A stretch of 64,000 nt of DNA from CAZCEC01 sp964497615 (GTDB lineage Bacteria > Chloroflexota > Anaerolineae > Anaerolineales > UBA6663): NCBI GenBank assembly GCA_964497615.1, contig CAZCEC010000003.1, forward strand, positions 62,001-126,000, written 5' to 3'. The position numbers were made by a program, and so were the translations under genes. The notes beneath the pieces are model-generated. The model was not told where the DNA came from. It made no database searches and was given only the letters and a program-made list of their open reading frames with translations. Below, piece after piece: positions 34,895 through 43,604 of this stretch. Every line of letters starts with the position of its first letter. Within the stretch, counting starts at the first letter, position 1.

Positions 34895-35922
34895 CCGAGC
34901 CGGGCGATTCCGCTTACGCCGCCAGCGGCGTGGACATATTCGCTGGCAACGAGGCTGTGGCGCTCATGTCCGCGGCTGTTCGCTCGACCTATGGTCCTGA
35001 GGTGCTGGCCGGCATTGGCGCATTTGGAGGCCTGTTCGATGCTTCCGCGCTGCAGGCCATGGATGCGCCGGTGCTCGTCGCCTCAACCGACGGAATTGGC
35101 ACGAAGGTCGCGCTGGCCGCCCAGCTTGGCCGTGTGCGGGCGCTTGGCCACGATATCGTCAATCACTGCATCAATGACATTCTGGTGCAGGGCGCACGGC
35201 CTTTGTTCTTCCTTGATTACTTCGCCAGCGCGCGGCTGGACGCGGCCCAAGCGGCGGAGCTGGTGGAGGGCATTGCTGGGGCCTGCCGCGAGGCGGGCTG
35301 CGCACTCCTCGGCGGCGAGACGGCCGAAATGCCTGGTGTGTATGCCGAGGGCGCCTTTGACGTGGCAGGCACCGTCGTTGGCGTGGTGGAGCGAGGCCAG
35401 ATTCTGCCGCGCCCCACCGTGGCGGCCGGTGACGTACTGGTGGGGCTTGCGTCGTCTGGGCCGCATACTAACGGCTATTCGCTTATCCGGCGGGTGTTTG
35501 CGGACGTTGCGCTCGAGGCGGTCTTTCCAGAGTTGGGCCAGCCGTTGGGCGATGTGCTGCTCGCTCCCCATCGGTCCTACCTGGGTGTCCTAGGGCCAAT
35601 CGTGCAATCCGCCGAGCACCCGGTGAAGGCGCTGGCACACCTCACTGGAGGCGGCTACATCGAAAACATCCCGCGCATCCTTCCGCCCCAACTCGGCGCG
35701 GTTGTGCACACGGGCCAATGGCCGGTCCCGCCCATCTTCACTCTGATCGCCACTCGGGGCGGCGTGTCGTTGGAAGAAATGTACCGCGTATTCAACATGG
35801 GGATCGGCATGATCTGTGTCGTCGCGCCCGAGGACCTGGCTGGTTTTCAGGCTCGCCTGGGCGAGTATTCCTGGGTTGTGGGCGAAGTTGTGGACGGCGG
35901 TCACGAGGTGAGTCTGCGATGA
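34891..35922 (+). CDS. purM: AIR synthetase (phosphoribosylformylglycinamidine cyclo-ligase)
   Basis: 343 residues; closes the imidazole ring of AIR. Begins MTEPGDSAYAASGVDIFAGNE. PurM signatures: ASTDGIGTKVALAAQLGR, DIVNHCINDILVQGARPLFFLDYFA (two adjacent blocks), GGETAEMPGVY and LTGGGYIENIPRILP. The family start is the ATG at 34891, overlapping the purD stop; the frame is open inside purD but has no family sequence there. The stop overlaps purN. Confidence 0.95.
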   Translation: MTEPGDSAYAASGVDIFAGNEAVALMSAAVRSTYGPEVLAGIGAFGGLFDASALQAMDAPVLVASTDGIGTKVALAAQLGRVRALGHDIVNHCINDILVQGARPLFFLDYFASARLDAAQAAELVEGIAGACREAGCALLGGETAEMPGVYAEGAFDVAGTVVGVVERGQILPRPTVAAGDVLVGLASSGPHTNGYSLIRRVFADVALEAVFPELGQPLGDVLLAPHRSYLGVLGPIVQSAEHPVKALAHLTGGGYIENIPRILPPQLGAVVHTGQWPVPPIFTLIATRGGVSLEEMYRVFNMGIGMICVVAPEDLAGFQARLGEYSWVVGEVVDGGHEVSLR

Positions 35923-36530
35923 CGGCCGCGCCGCCGCGCCTCGTCGTGCTTATCTCGGGCACGGGCACTAATCTCCAAGCTCTACTGGACGCATCGGACT
36001 CCGGCGAGTTGCCTGCCGCAATCGTCGCCGTCGTCTCCAATCGCCTTGACGCCCCTGGCCTGGAGCGCGCGCGTCGAGCGGGGGTCCCGGCGCTGACCCT
36101 GGGGAAGGCGCGCGGCCAGGACCGCCGCGAGTATGACGCCGCCCTCGCCGACCTGGTGGCCGCTGCCCGGCCCGACTGGGTGATCCTGGCTGGCTGGATG
36201 CGCCTGTTGTCATCCGCCTTCCTGGATCGGTTTCCCGGCCGCGTCGTCAACCTGCACCCGGCTTTGCCCGGCGCATTTCCCGGTGTGGATGCGATTGAGC
36301 GAGCTCACGCCGCCTTTCAACGCGGAGAGATCGCCCACACTGGCGTCATGGTTCACCTGGTGCCGGATGAGGGCGTGGACAACGGCCCGGTGCTCGGACA
36401 GGCGGTTGTGCCCATTGAGGCTGGCGATTCGGTGGCGACGCTGGCGGCGCGGGTTCATGCAGCTGAGCATCGGCTGCTGGTGGAGACGGTTGCTAGTTTG
36501 GTTCGCTCGGAAGGAGTCCCGGAAGCATGA
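35919..36530 (+). CDS. purN: GAR transformylase (10-formyl-THF dependent)
   Basis: 203 residues; formylates GAR with 10-formyl-tetrahydrofolate. RLVVLISGTGTNLQALLDA carries the phosphate-binding loop. The catalytic Asn-His-Asp set is in VNLHPALPGAFPGVDAI (Asn and His) and MVHLVPDEGVDNGPVL (Asp). Start at 35919 inside the purM stop (ATGA) and stop inside the guaB start. Confidence 0.95.
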   Translation: MTAAPPRLVVLISGTGTNLQALLDASDSGELPAAIVAVVSNRLDAPGLERARRAGVPALTLGKARGQDRREYDAALADLVAAARPDWVILAGWMRLLSSAFLDRFPGRVVNLHPALPGAFPGVDAIERAHAAFQRGEIAHTGVMVHLVPDEGVDNGPVLGQAVVPIEAGDSVATLAARVHAAEHRLLVETVASLVRSEGVPEA

Positions 36531-38008
36531 ATGACGAACTCTTCAGCCGGTTCGAGGCCCTGACATTTGACGATGTGCTGGTGGTGCCCGGCTATGCCGA
36601 AGTGCTGCCGGACGAAACCGATGTGCGCGCACGTTTGACCGATGGCATCACCCTCAACATCCCCTTGCTCTCAGCGGCCATGGACACTGTCACCGAAGCC
36701 CGCTTAGCCATCGCCCTGGCGCGCGAGGGCGGCCTGGGCATCCTGCATCGCAACCTACCCATCGCCGCGCAGGCCGACGAGGTCGAGAAGGTCAAACGTT
36801 CTGAATCGGGCATGATCGTGGACCCGCTGACACTCCCGCCGGACGCCACCCTGGCCGCCGCCGCCGACCTAATGGCCCGCTTCCGCATCAGCGGCGTGCC
36901 AATCACGGAGAGTCACAACGGCCACCGCCTGGTGGGCATCCTCACCAACCGCGACATTCGCTTCGTGGAGGCCCATGATTTTGCCCGGCCGGTGGCCGAA
37001 TTTATGACCAGCCGCGGGCTGGTGACAGCGCCGGTGGGCACCACGCTGGAAGAGGCCAAGACCTTACTCCAGCAACATCGCATTGAGAAGCTGCCCCTGG
37101 TGGATTCGGGCGGCTGCCTGAAGGGGTTGATCACCGTCAAGGACATCCAGAAAAAGCGCGACTACCCCAATGCGGCCACCGACGGCGGCGGGCGGCTGCT
37201 GGCTGGCGCAGCCGTCGGCGTCGGCGCGGATGTGGAAGCGCGCGTCGAGGCCCTGGTGGGGAAGGGGGTGGACGTGGTCGTGGTGGATACCGCGCACGGC
37301 CACTCGGCGGGCGTGCTCCGGGCTGTTCAGCGCATACGGAACGGATGGCCGGGCCTGCCCGTCATCGCCGGCAACGTCGTCACTGCCGAGGGCACCGAGG
37401 CGCTTATCGAGGCCGGGGTCGCCGCCGTCAAGGTGGGTGTAGGCGCCGGCTCCATCTGCACCACGCGCGTCATCTCCGGAGCCGGGATGCCCCAGGTGTC
37501 GGCCATTTACGAGTGCGCCCGCGCCGCGCACTCGCATGGCGTCACGGTCATCGCCGATGGCGGCATTAAGTACAGCGGCGACATCGTAAAGGCTGTCGCC
37601 GCCGGGGCCGACGTTGTGATGGTCGGCAGCCTCCTGGCGGGGCTGGACGAGGCGCCCGGCGAGGTGGAAGTGTACGAAGGGCGTCGTTTCAAGCAGTACC
37701 GCGGCATGGGCAGCCTGGGCGCGCTTCAGGGTCACGGCAAGGACCGCTATGGCACCGGCCAGGGGGGCGGCGGCAAACTGGTGCCGGAGGGCATCGAAGG
37801 GCGTGTAGCCTATAAGGGCCTGCTGCGGGACTACGTTTACCAGTTGGTGGGCGGATTACGCTCGGGCATGGGCTATGCGGGGGCCGCCACGCTGGACGAC
37901 CTGCGCACCAAGGCACGCCTCACCCGCATCACCAACGCCGGCCTGATCGAAAGCCACCCGCACGACGTCGTCATCACGCGCGAGGCGCCCAACTATCAAC
38001 GCGGCTAG
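36527..38008 (+). CDS. guaB: IMP dehydrogenase
   Basis: Oxidises IMP to XMP with NAD+, the branch to GMP. 493 residues. N-terminal catalytic part FEALTFDDVLVVPGYAEVLP; two CBS domains (about 95-215) with GVPITE and LPLVD; then the catalytic loop GAGSICTTRVISGAG with Cys near residue 311, followed by VIADGGIKYSGDIVKA and RGMGSLGAL. The start overlaps the purN stop (ATGA), so guaB is part of the same operon. purB, purE/K and purH are not in this window. Confidence 0.96.
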   Translation: MNDELFSRFEALTFDDVLVVPGYAEVLPDETDVRARLTDGITLNIPLLSAAMDTVTEARLAIALAREGGLGILHRNLPIAAQADEVEKVKRSESGMIVDPLTLPPDATLAAAADLMARFRISGVPITESHNGHRLVGILTNRDIRFVEAHDFARPVAEFMTSRGLVTAPVGTTLEEAKTLLQQHRIEKLPLVDSGGCLKGLITVKDIQKKRDYPNAATDGGGRLLAGAAVGVGADVEARVEALVGKGVDVVVVDTAHGHSAGVLRAVQRIRNGWPGLPVIAGNVVTAEGTEALIEAGVAAVKVGVGAGSICTTRVISGAGMPQVSAIYECARAAHSHGVTVIADGGIKYSGDIVKAVAAGADVVMVGSLLAGLDEAPGEVEVYEGRRFKQYRGMGSLGALQGHGKDRYGTGQGGGGKLVPEGIEGRVAYKGLLRDYVYQLVGGLRSGMGYAGAATLDDLRTKARLTRITNAGLIESHPHDVVITREAPNYQRG

Positions 38009-38019
38009 AGGCGGGGCGG

Positions 38020-38025
38020 TATAAT
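38020..38025 (+). promoter_or_regulatory. -10 box of the thioredoxin-like lipoprotein/CopC operon
   Basis: TATAAT at 38020-38025, 11 nt after the guaB stop; GAGGA then precedes the ATG at 38045. Confidence 0.6.
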
Positions 38026-38044
38026 TGTCCATAGAGGACTCTTT

Positions 38045-38917
38045 ATGCCGCCTGCTTTCTGCCGTCTTGCCTATCTTGGCGCCTTGGCTGTTGCCATAGC
38101 GGCGTGTGCGTCCGCGACCCCTGCGCCCGCCACCTCCACGGCCATCGCATCTGGTCCGTCGGCGCTTTCACTGGCTGTGGCCGCGAATGATTTCGCCGTG
38201 GGGCAGCCGCGCGTGCCCTTCGTGCTGTTCCGCGGCGCTGAGCCCGTGGCAGATGCGGTGGCGATTGAGCTTACGGCCTTTGACCTCGCCAATGGCACGC
38301 CCGTGCCAGGGTGGACGGGCGCGGCCGTGGCTTACAACGACTACGCTGTCCCGTATTGGGTCGTTTACCCGGATTTGCCGCATAGCGGTTACTGGGGGTT
38401 GGGGGCCGTCGTCACCCTGGCCGATGGCACCCAGTCGCCAGCTCAGTTCACGATAGAAGTCATGGCCGATCCATCTGCGCCAGCCATCGGCGAGATGCCG
38501 CCGGCCACCGCCAATCGCACCCTTGACACTGAGCCCGATATCGCCGCGCTGACTTCCGATCCCCAGCCGGAGCCCGAGCTTTACCGTCAGACCGTGGCCG
38601 ACGCCCTCGCCAGCGGCCTGCCGTCGGTGGTGACGCTGGCGACGCCGGGCTTCTGTGAGAGCCGCCTGTGCGCGCCGGTCGTCGATTCGCTCAAGGCGCT
38701 GCGTCCCGAGTACGCGGGCAGGGCCAACTTCATCCACATCGAGATATACGAGTCCTTCAATCCGTTGATCTATGGGCCGGAGATGGACGAGTGGGGTCTG
38801 CCGAGCGAGCCATGGACGTTCGTGCTCGATGCGGAAGGCGTGGTTGCTGCGCGCCTGGCCGGTCCGGTGTCGCCTGAAGAATTGCGCGCGGCACTGGCTG
38901 CCGTCCTTGGGGGATGA
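38045..38917 (+). CDS. Lipoprotein with C-terminal thioredoxin-like domain
   Basis: 290 residues. Hydrophobic signal ending in IAACAS is a lipobox. Residues ~40-145 look like a beta-sandwich (AANDFAVGQPRVPFVLFRG). Residues ~180-290 look thioredoxin-like: PSVVTLATPGFCESRLCAPV has a Cys-x4-Cys pair in the redox position, then FIHIEIYE and PWTFVLDAEGVVAARLAG with the cis-Pro region. Sco/TlpA-type proteins of this kind deliver copper or electrons to cuproproteins; the CopC gene immediately downstream (ATGA overlap) supports a copper-related role, but this is inference. Confidence 0.75.
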   Translation: MPPAFCRLAYLGALAVAIAACASATPAPATSTAIASGPSALSLAVAANDFAVGQPRVPFVLFRGAEPVADAVAIELTAFDLANGTPVPGWTGAAVAYNDYAVPYWVVYPDLPHSGYWGLGAVVTLADGTQSPAQFTIEVMADPSAPAIGEMPPATANRTLDTEPDIAALTSDPQPEPELYRQTVADALASGLPSVVTLATPGFCESRLCAPVVDSLKALRPEYAGRANFIHIEIYESFNPLIYGPEMDEWGLPSEPWTFVLDAEGVVAARLAGPVSPEELRAALAAVLGG

Positions 38918-39375
38918 AGATCGGCCGCCTCCTCCTCATCGCAGCCCTGGCACTGGTCCTCACTCGCCCGGTTCTGGCTCACTCTGAGCTCGTCTCCGCC
39001 GAGCCAGCAGCTGGTGCGACGGTCGCGGGTCCCGTCTCAGAACTTAGGCTAACGTTCTCGGGGAACCTGGGCGAGGGCAGCGACGTTGACCTCTTTGTGG
39101 GCGGCTTCCAGGCCATCCCTGACGTTACTAGCACTGTGTCCGACAATGAGTTGAGAGTCCACGTGGCCGATCCGTTGGGTCCTGGCACCTACACCGTCCA
39201 GTGGGTCGCCATTGGGGTGGACGGCCACCCGACTGGTGGCAGTTATCAGTTCGGCGTAAGCGCTCGCGCCGCGCTGCCGGGGTGGGTGGGGGCGTTGCTG
39301 CTGGGCACTCCCATCGTTTTCGCTGTTGGCGGCTTCTTATGGTGGCGCAACCGCCGCCGGCTGGCCGAGGCGTAG
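38914..39375 (+). CDS. CopC/YobA-like copper-binding protein with C-terminal anchor
   Basis: 153 residues. A signal peptide ends in VLA, leaving His as residue 1 of the mature protein, the classical Cu(II) ligand of CopC. HSELVSAEPAAGATVAGPVS begins the CopC beta-sandwich; VSDNELRVHVADPLGPGTY, VQWVAIGVDGHPTGGSYQFG hold the other conserved Asp and His. A C-terminal hydrophobic helix with basic end (WWRNRRRLAEA) anchors it in the membrane. Coupled to the thioredoxin-like lipoprotein. Confidence 0.88.
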   Translation: MKIGRLLLIAALALVLTRPVLAHSELVSAEPAAGATVAGPVSELRLTFSGNLGEGSDVDLFVGGFQAIPDVTSTVSDNELRVHVADPLGPGTYTVQWVAIGVDGHPTGGSYQFGVSARAALPGWVGALLLGTPIVFAVGGFLWWRNRRRLAEA

Positions 39376-39425
39376 GGGGCTCTCTTGTTGGGCGCCGGCA
39401 TCCCCTGGCGTCACTGGCACTATGC

Positions 39426-39431
39426 TATAAT
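39426..39431 (+). promoter_or_regulatory. Extended -10 promoter of the ABC-F leader
   Basis: TGC followed by TATAAT (39423-39431), an extended -10; no clear -35. Transcription should start near 39438 and leave a leader of about 160 nt before the ABC-F start. Confidence 0.65.
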
Positions 39432-39459
39432 CATTCCATCGTATAGTAGGAGCCACCGC

Positions 39460-39480
39460 GTGACAGGCCGCGCCCCCTAA
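39460..39480 (+). CDS. Six-codon leader uORF upstream of the ABC-F gene
   Basis: GTG start at 39460 with a perfect AGGAG (39448-39452, 7-nt spacing) encodes MTGRAP and TAA. It lies between the promoter and an intrinsic terminator. Genes for ribosome-protecting ABC-F proteins (for example vmlR) are known to be controlled by antibiotic-stalled ribosomes on short leader ORFs; the layout here fits that scheme. Translation of this uORF is not proven. Confidence 0.55.
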   Translation: MTGRAP

Positions 39481-39550
39481 ATCCCCGCTTCTCTTGGGTA
39501 ACGATCTCGCTGGATCAGCGCGAGGCATAGCATGATGCCTGGCACTTGAG

Positions 39551-39577
39551 ACCGAGGGCGTTGGCCCTCGGTTTTTT
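39551..39577 (+). terminator. Intrinsic terminator in the ABC-F leader (attenuator)
   Basis: Perfect 9-bp stem (39551-39559 with 39564-39572, tetraloop GTTG) followed by six T (39572-39577), only 22 nt before the ABC-F ATG at 39600. No gene ends just upstream of it on this transcript, so it probably acts conditionally. Confidence 0.88.
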
Positions 39578-39599
39578 GTTTGTCTGCGACAAGTGGCAT

Positions 39600-41255
39600 A
39601 TGTTGAAAGCACACAATCTCAAAAAGTCCTACGGCCTCGAACGCGTTCTCGACGGGGTCTCGCTCAGCCTCAACGCCGGCGACCGCGCCGGGCTGGTGGG
39701 GCCCAACGGCAGCGGCAAGACCACCTTGCTGCGACTGCTGGCCGGCCTCGAACGGCCCGACTCCGGCAGCGTGCATCTTACCCCGGCCAGCGCCCGGCTT
39801 GGCTACTTGCCTCAAGGGCTGGAGTTTGAGTTGACCGAGACCATCGCCGCATACCTGGACCGCGTTCAGGGCGACTTGCGTGGTCTGACGCAGCGTGTGG
39901 AAGCTCTGGCGGCCTCACTCGCGCTGGAGCCGGGGCAGGGCAGGGTACAAGAGCAATACGACCAGGCCCTTAGCGCGCTATCAGCTGCTGCTGTATTGCC
40001 GGGCCGCATCCCGGCGGTGCTGGCCGCGCTCGGTCTGGCCCAGGCGCCGCTCGAGACACCGATCGCCCATCTCAGCGGCGGCCAGAAGACGCGCCTGGCG
40101 CTGGCGGGTGTGCTGCTGGCCGACCCCGACCTGCTGCTGCTGGACGAGCCTACGAATCACCTTGACCTGGACATGCTGGCCTGGTTGGAAGACTGGCTGA
40201 CGCGTTATCGCGGCGCGGTGCTGGTTGTTTCGCACGACCGCGCCTTCCTTGACCGCACCGTGAACCGCATCGTGGAAATGGATGAATCCACGCGCCGCAC
40301 CCGCGAGTACGATGGCAACTATACGGCCTATGTGGAGGCCAAGCTGGCGGAACACGAACGCCGGGCGCAAGCCTACACCGACCAACAAGCCGAGATTGCG
40401 ACCTTGCGCCAGGCGGCGCGCCGTCTGCGAGGGATCGCCACGTTTCGCGTGGGGGGCAAGGCCGACAGCGGCGACAAGTTCGCCAAGGGGTTCTTTGCCA
40501 ACCGCGGCGCCGGCACCATCGCGCGCGCCAAGGCCATTGAGCATCGCATCGAGAAGCTCCTCACCGAGGATCGGGTCGAAAAGCCTCGGATCGGCTGGCA
40601 GATGAAGCTGGACTTTGGTGAGGTGCCGGCCAGCGGCCAGGATGTGCTGGTGCTGGAAAACCTGGCGGTGGGCTATGGCGATGTTCCGCTGCTGTCTGGT
40701 CTGAACGGGGTGGTTCGACACGGCACGCGCCTGGCGCTGGTGGGACCGAACGGTTCGGGGAAGACGACGCTGCTCCGCACTATCGCCGGCCGCCTGCCTC
40801 CGCTGGCGGGCCGGGCCCGTTTGGGGGCTGGTGTCCGGCTGGGCTACATGGCGCAAGAGCAGGAGCTGCTCAACCCGGACCTCAACGCCCTGGCGTACAT
40901 CCGGCGGCGCGCCAGCCTGTCGGAGACGGACGCGCGCTCCTTTCTGCACTACTACTTGTTTGCCGGCGACGATGTGTTCGTGCGCGTGGGTGACCTGTCC
41001 TTCGGCGAGCGAGCGCGCCTGGCCCTGGCCGGCCTGGTGGTGGAAGGCTGCAACTTTCTTATGCTGGATGAGCCCATCAATCATCTGGACCTGCCTTCGC
41101 GCGCCCGGTTTGAACAGGCGCTGGCTGGGTTCGACGGCACCATTCTGGCAGTCGTCCACGACCGCTACTTCATCGAGGGCTTTGCCACCGAGCTATGGGA
41201 GGTGGAGGGTGGGGGGCTGCGACAGCATGCGCTGGTGGCCGCGGGCGGAGTCTGA
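39600..41255 (+). CDS. ABC-F family ATPase (ribosome-associated)
   Basis: 551 residues, two ABC domains and no membrane segment, hence ABC-F. Domain 1: GLVGPNGSGKTTLLRLLAG, HLSGGQKTRLALAG and LLLDEPTNHLDLDML. A linker with charged helices follows (about 230-340, including HERRAQAYTDQQAEIATLRQ). Domain 2: LALVGPNGSGKTTLLRTIAG, DLSFGERARLALAGL and MLDEPINHLDLPSR. ABC-F proteins bind the ribosomal E site; some rescue antibiotic-stalled ribosomes, others aid general translation. The uORF plus terminator in the leader suggests an inducible, resistance-type member; the drug class cannot be predicted. Confidence 0.92.
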   Translation: MLKAHNLKKSYGLERVLDGVSLSLNAGDRAGLVGPNGSGKTTLLRLLAGLERPDSGSVHLTPASARLGYLPQGLEFELTETIAAYLDRVQGDLRGLTQRVEALAASLALEPGQGRVQEQYDQALSALSAAAVLPGRIPAVLAALGLAQAPLETPIAHLSGGQKTRLALAGVLLADPDLLLLDEPTNHLDLDMLAWLEDWLTRYRGAVLVVSHDRAFLDRTVNRIVEMDESTRRTREYDGNYTAYVEAKLAEHERRAQAYTDQQAEIATLRQAARRLRGIATFRVGGKADSGDKFAKGFFANRGAGTIARAKAIEHRIEKLLTEDRVEKPRIGWQMKLDFGEVPASGQDVLVLENLAVGYGDVPLLSGLNGVVRHGTRLALVGPNGSGKTTLLRTIAGRLPPLAGRARLGAGVRLGYMAQEQELLNPDLNALAYIRRRASLSETDARSFLHYYLFAGDDVFVRVGDLSFGERARLALAGLVVEGCNFLMLDEPINHLDLPSRARFEQALAGFDGTILAVVHDRYFIEGFATELWEVEGGGLRQHALVAAGGV

Positions 41256-41359
41256 TCCTGTCCATTCGTCCACTTGCCACCCTGGCCGCGCTCGTGATAT
41301 TGTCGCACGACTGGCCGCGTCCCTGTCACATGCGCCACCGCCCTCGCCTTTAGGACTTG

Positions 41360-43222
41360 ATGCCTGACTCTTCCAAACCCTCCCGCTGGAGGCGCCTCCG
41401 GGCCTGGAGCGCTGACCGCCGCGCCAAACTCGCCGACGCCTCGCTGAACATCCGGCGCGCCTTCGGACTAGTGTGGGAGGCGCACCGACCTTCGGCGCTG
41501 GCGATGGCGGCGGCGACACTCGTGGGCGCCCTGCTCCCGGCTACTCAGGCGTGGGTCGGCAAGCTGATCGTGGACCGGGTAGTGGCGGCCATCAACGGCA
41601 ACGTCGGGGCCGAGGCAGGGCTGCAAAGCGTGCTGCCGCTGCTGCTGATTGAGTTTGTGCTGCTCGTCCTGCAGGCGGCCAATGGTCAGTTTCGCAGCCT
41701 GGCCGAGCACATCCTGCATGCCCGGATCAACCTGAGCCTCAACACCCGCATCATCCGGCAGGCGCTGGCGCTTGACTTGTCGCACTTCGAGAATGCCGAG
41801 TTCTACGACAAGATGCAGAATGCGCGCCGCGAGGCGGACTGGCGCAGTCTTCAGATCGTCAACGGCGGCTTCTATGTCTTGCAGAATATACTGACCCTTA
41901 TCTCCTTCGCCGCGCTGCTGGTGCGCTTTAGCCCCTGGCTAGCGTTGGTGCTGTTTATCGCCACCATTCCGGCGTTCATCGCCCAAAGCCAGTTCGCCGA
42001 GTTGAACTTCCGGGTGCTTTCGTGGCGCGCCCCGGAGTTTCGCCGCCTCAGCTATCTGGAGCATCTGCTCACGGACTACGACGCCGTCAAGGAAGTCAAG
42101 CTCTTTGGCCTGGGCGAGCCGCTGCTCGGCCGCTACGCCGACCTGTTCTGGAAGTTCCTGCGCGAGGACCAGGCCATCGCCCAGCGCCGCAGCCTGGCCT
42201 CGCTGGGGTGGGGGTTGCTGGCGACCCTGTCCTACTATGGCGCGTATGCCTGGATCGTGTGGCGGGCGGTGGGCGGCGGCATCACCTTAGGCGATATGAC
42301 GCTCTACCTGGGCATCTTCCGCAGCAGCCAAAACATGTTCGAGGCCGTCTTCTACGGACTGAGCGAGTTGTACGAGAACGGCCTGTTCATGAGCAACCTG
42401 TTTGCCTTCCTGGAACTCAAGCCGCGCATGGTGGTGGCCACCACGCCGCTGCCCGTGCCGCCGGTCATCCGTACGGGCCTGGAGTTCCGGCACGTGTCCT
42501 TTCGCTACGAAGGACATGAGAATTGGGTGCTGGCTGATGTTAATCTCGCCATCCGCCCCGGCGAGAAGGTGGCGCTGGTTGGACCGAACGGCGCGGGCAA
42601 AACCACTCTCATTAAGCTGCTCACTCGTCTGTATGACCCAACCGAGGGACAGATCCTGCTGGACGGGGTGGACTTGCGCGACTACGACCCGGCGGACCTG
42701 CGCCAACGCATTGGCGTCATTTTTCAGGACTTCGTGCGTTACCATCTCGCCGCCAGCGAGAATGTGGGCTTTGGGCAGATCGAGGCCCTGAGCGACCGGC
42801 CACGCATTGAACATGCTGCGCTCAAGAGCGGCGCGGACCCCGTCATCCGCGGCCTGCCAGAGGGGTATGACACCACCTTGGGCCGCTGGTTCAACAAGGG
42901 CCGCGATCTGTCCGGGGGCGAGTGGCAGAAGATCGCGCTGGCCCGCGCCTTCATGCGCGACGCCGAGGTGATCGTCCTCGACGAGCCGACCGCCGCCCTG
43001 GACGCCGAGAACGAGATGCGGGTGTTTCAGCAGTTCCGCGAACTGACGGCGGACAAGATCGCCGTGCTCATCAGCCACCGCTTCTCCACCGTGCGCATGG
43101 CGGACCAGATCTTCGTGGTGGATGGGGGCCGCATCACGGAGCGGGGCTCCCACGCGGACCTGCTGGCCCTCGGCGGCACCTATGCCCGGCTGTTCACCCT
43201 CCAGGCCGAGTCGTACCGCTAA
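41360..43222 (+). CDS. ABC exporter, fused membrane and ATPase domains
   Basis: 620 residues from the ATG at 41360 (a TTG lies one codon earlier). The N-terminal ~340 residues form a type-I exporter membrane domain of about six helices (GLVWEAHRPSALAMAAATLV onward). ATPase: VALVGPNGAGKTTLIKLLTR (Walker A), Q-loop VIFQDFVRYH, signature LSGGEWQKIALARAFM, Walker B VIVLDEPTAALDAE, switch His in LISHRFSTVRMAD. It may pair with itself as a homodimer. It follows the ABC-F gene by about 100 bp, so a drug-export role is conceivable, but the substrate is unknown. Confidence 0.9.
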   Translation: MPDSSKPSRWRRLRAWSADRRAKLADASLNIRRAFGLVWEAHRPSALAMAAATLVGALLPATQAWVGKLIVDRVVAAINGNVGAEAGLQSVLPLLLIEFVLLVLQAANGQFRSLAEHILHARINLSLNTRIIRQALALDLSHFENAEFYDKMQNARREADWRSLQIVNGGFYVLQNILTLISFAALLVRFSPWLALVLFIATIPAFIAQSQFAELNFRVLSWRAPEFRRLSYLEHLLTDYDAVKEVKLFGLGEPLLGRYADLFWKFLREDQAIAQRRSLASLGWGLLATLSYYGAYAWIVWRAVGGGITLGDMTLYLGIFRSSQNMFEAVFYGLSELYENGLFMSNLFAFLELKPRMVVATTPLPVPPVIRTGLEFRHVSFRYEGHENWVLADVNLAIRPGEKVALVGPNGAGKTTLIKLLTRLYDPTEGQILLDGVDLRDYDPADLRQRIGVIFQDFVRYHLAASENVGFGQIEALSDRPRIEHAALKSGADPVIRGLPEGYDTTLGRWFNKGRDLSGGEWQKIALARAFMRDAEVIVLDEPTAALDAENEMRVFQQFRELTADKIAVLISHRFSTVRMADQIFVVDGGRITERGSHADLLALGGTYARLFTLQAESYR

Positions 43223-43328
43223 CGGTCAAAGTTGGTGGCGAGAAGTCTTGACCTCACTTCGGCTGTTGCCGGATAGGGACGTGCGCGACCAGCCGGGCAT
43301 GTAACTCCCAGGGGAACGGGCTGGGTCA

Positions 43329-43398
43329 TTGCCAGCTTGGTACATTGGCAACGGGCGAATGAATTCGCTACCACGACGCCGGCACTGCCAGTAGTGCC
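43329..43398. repeat. Cluster of three short palindromes (REP-like)
   Basis: Three consecutive hairpin-capable sequences: 43329-43334 with 43346-43351; 43355-43360 with 43363-43368 (GCGAAT-GA-ATTCGC); 43381-43386 with 43393-43398 (GGCACT...AGTGCC). Such clusters in an intergenic space resemble REP elements, but only one copy is visible in this window. Confidence 0.45.
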
Positions 43399-43423
43399 AG
43401 CGTGCCTTGATTTCGCGTCAGGA

Positions 43424-43433
43424 NNNNNNNNNN
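43424..43433. other. Assembly gap (10 N)
   Basis: Ten N bases in the non-coding region after the ABC exporter; sequence on the right is markedly more G-rich than on the left. Confidence 0.9.
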
Positions 43434-43604
43434 CCAGCCGGGCCAGGGCGGGCGGACAGTGGGGGCCGTCCGGCTCGGGCGTCGGGCAGGATGGATGTGC
43501 GCGGGCGGGCTGGCGGGTGCCGGGCCGGCCTTGGATTTCAGGCGCGCCTCTGGGGGGACCCCCCCCCTAGAATAGGTGGTATATCCGGCATATCCGGCAT
43601 TATT

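Noticed and set aside
39981..41159. 392-codon open frame antisense to the ABC-F gene
   Set aside because: Shadow of the ABC-F frame; no independent promoter or ribosome site.
43552..43567. G6/C9 run as an intrinsic terminator
   Set aside because: The two runs are separated by one base, so no usable loop, and no T tract follows.
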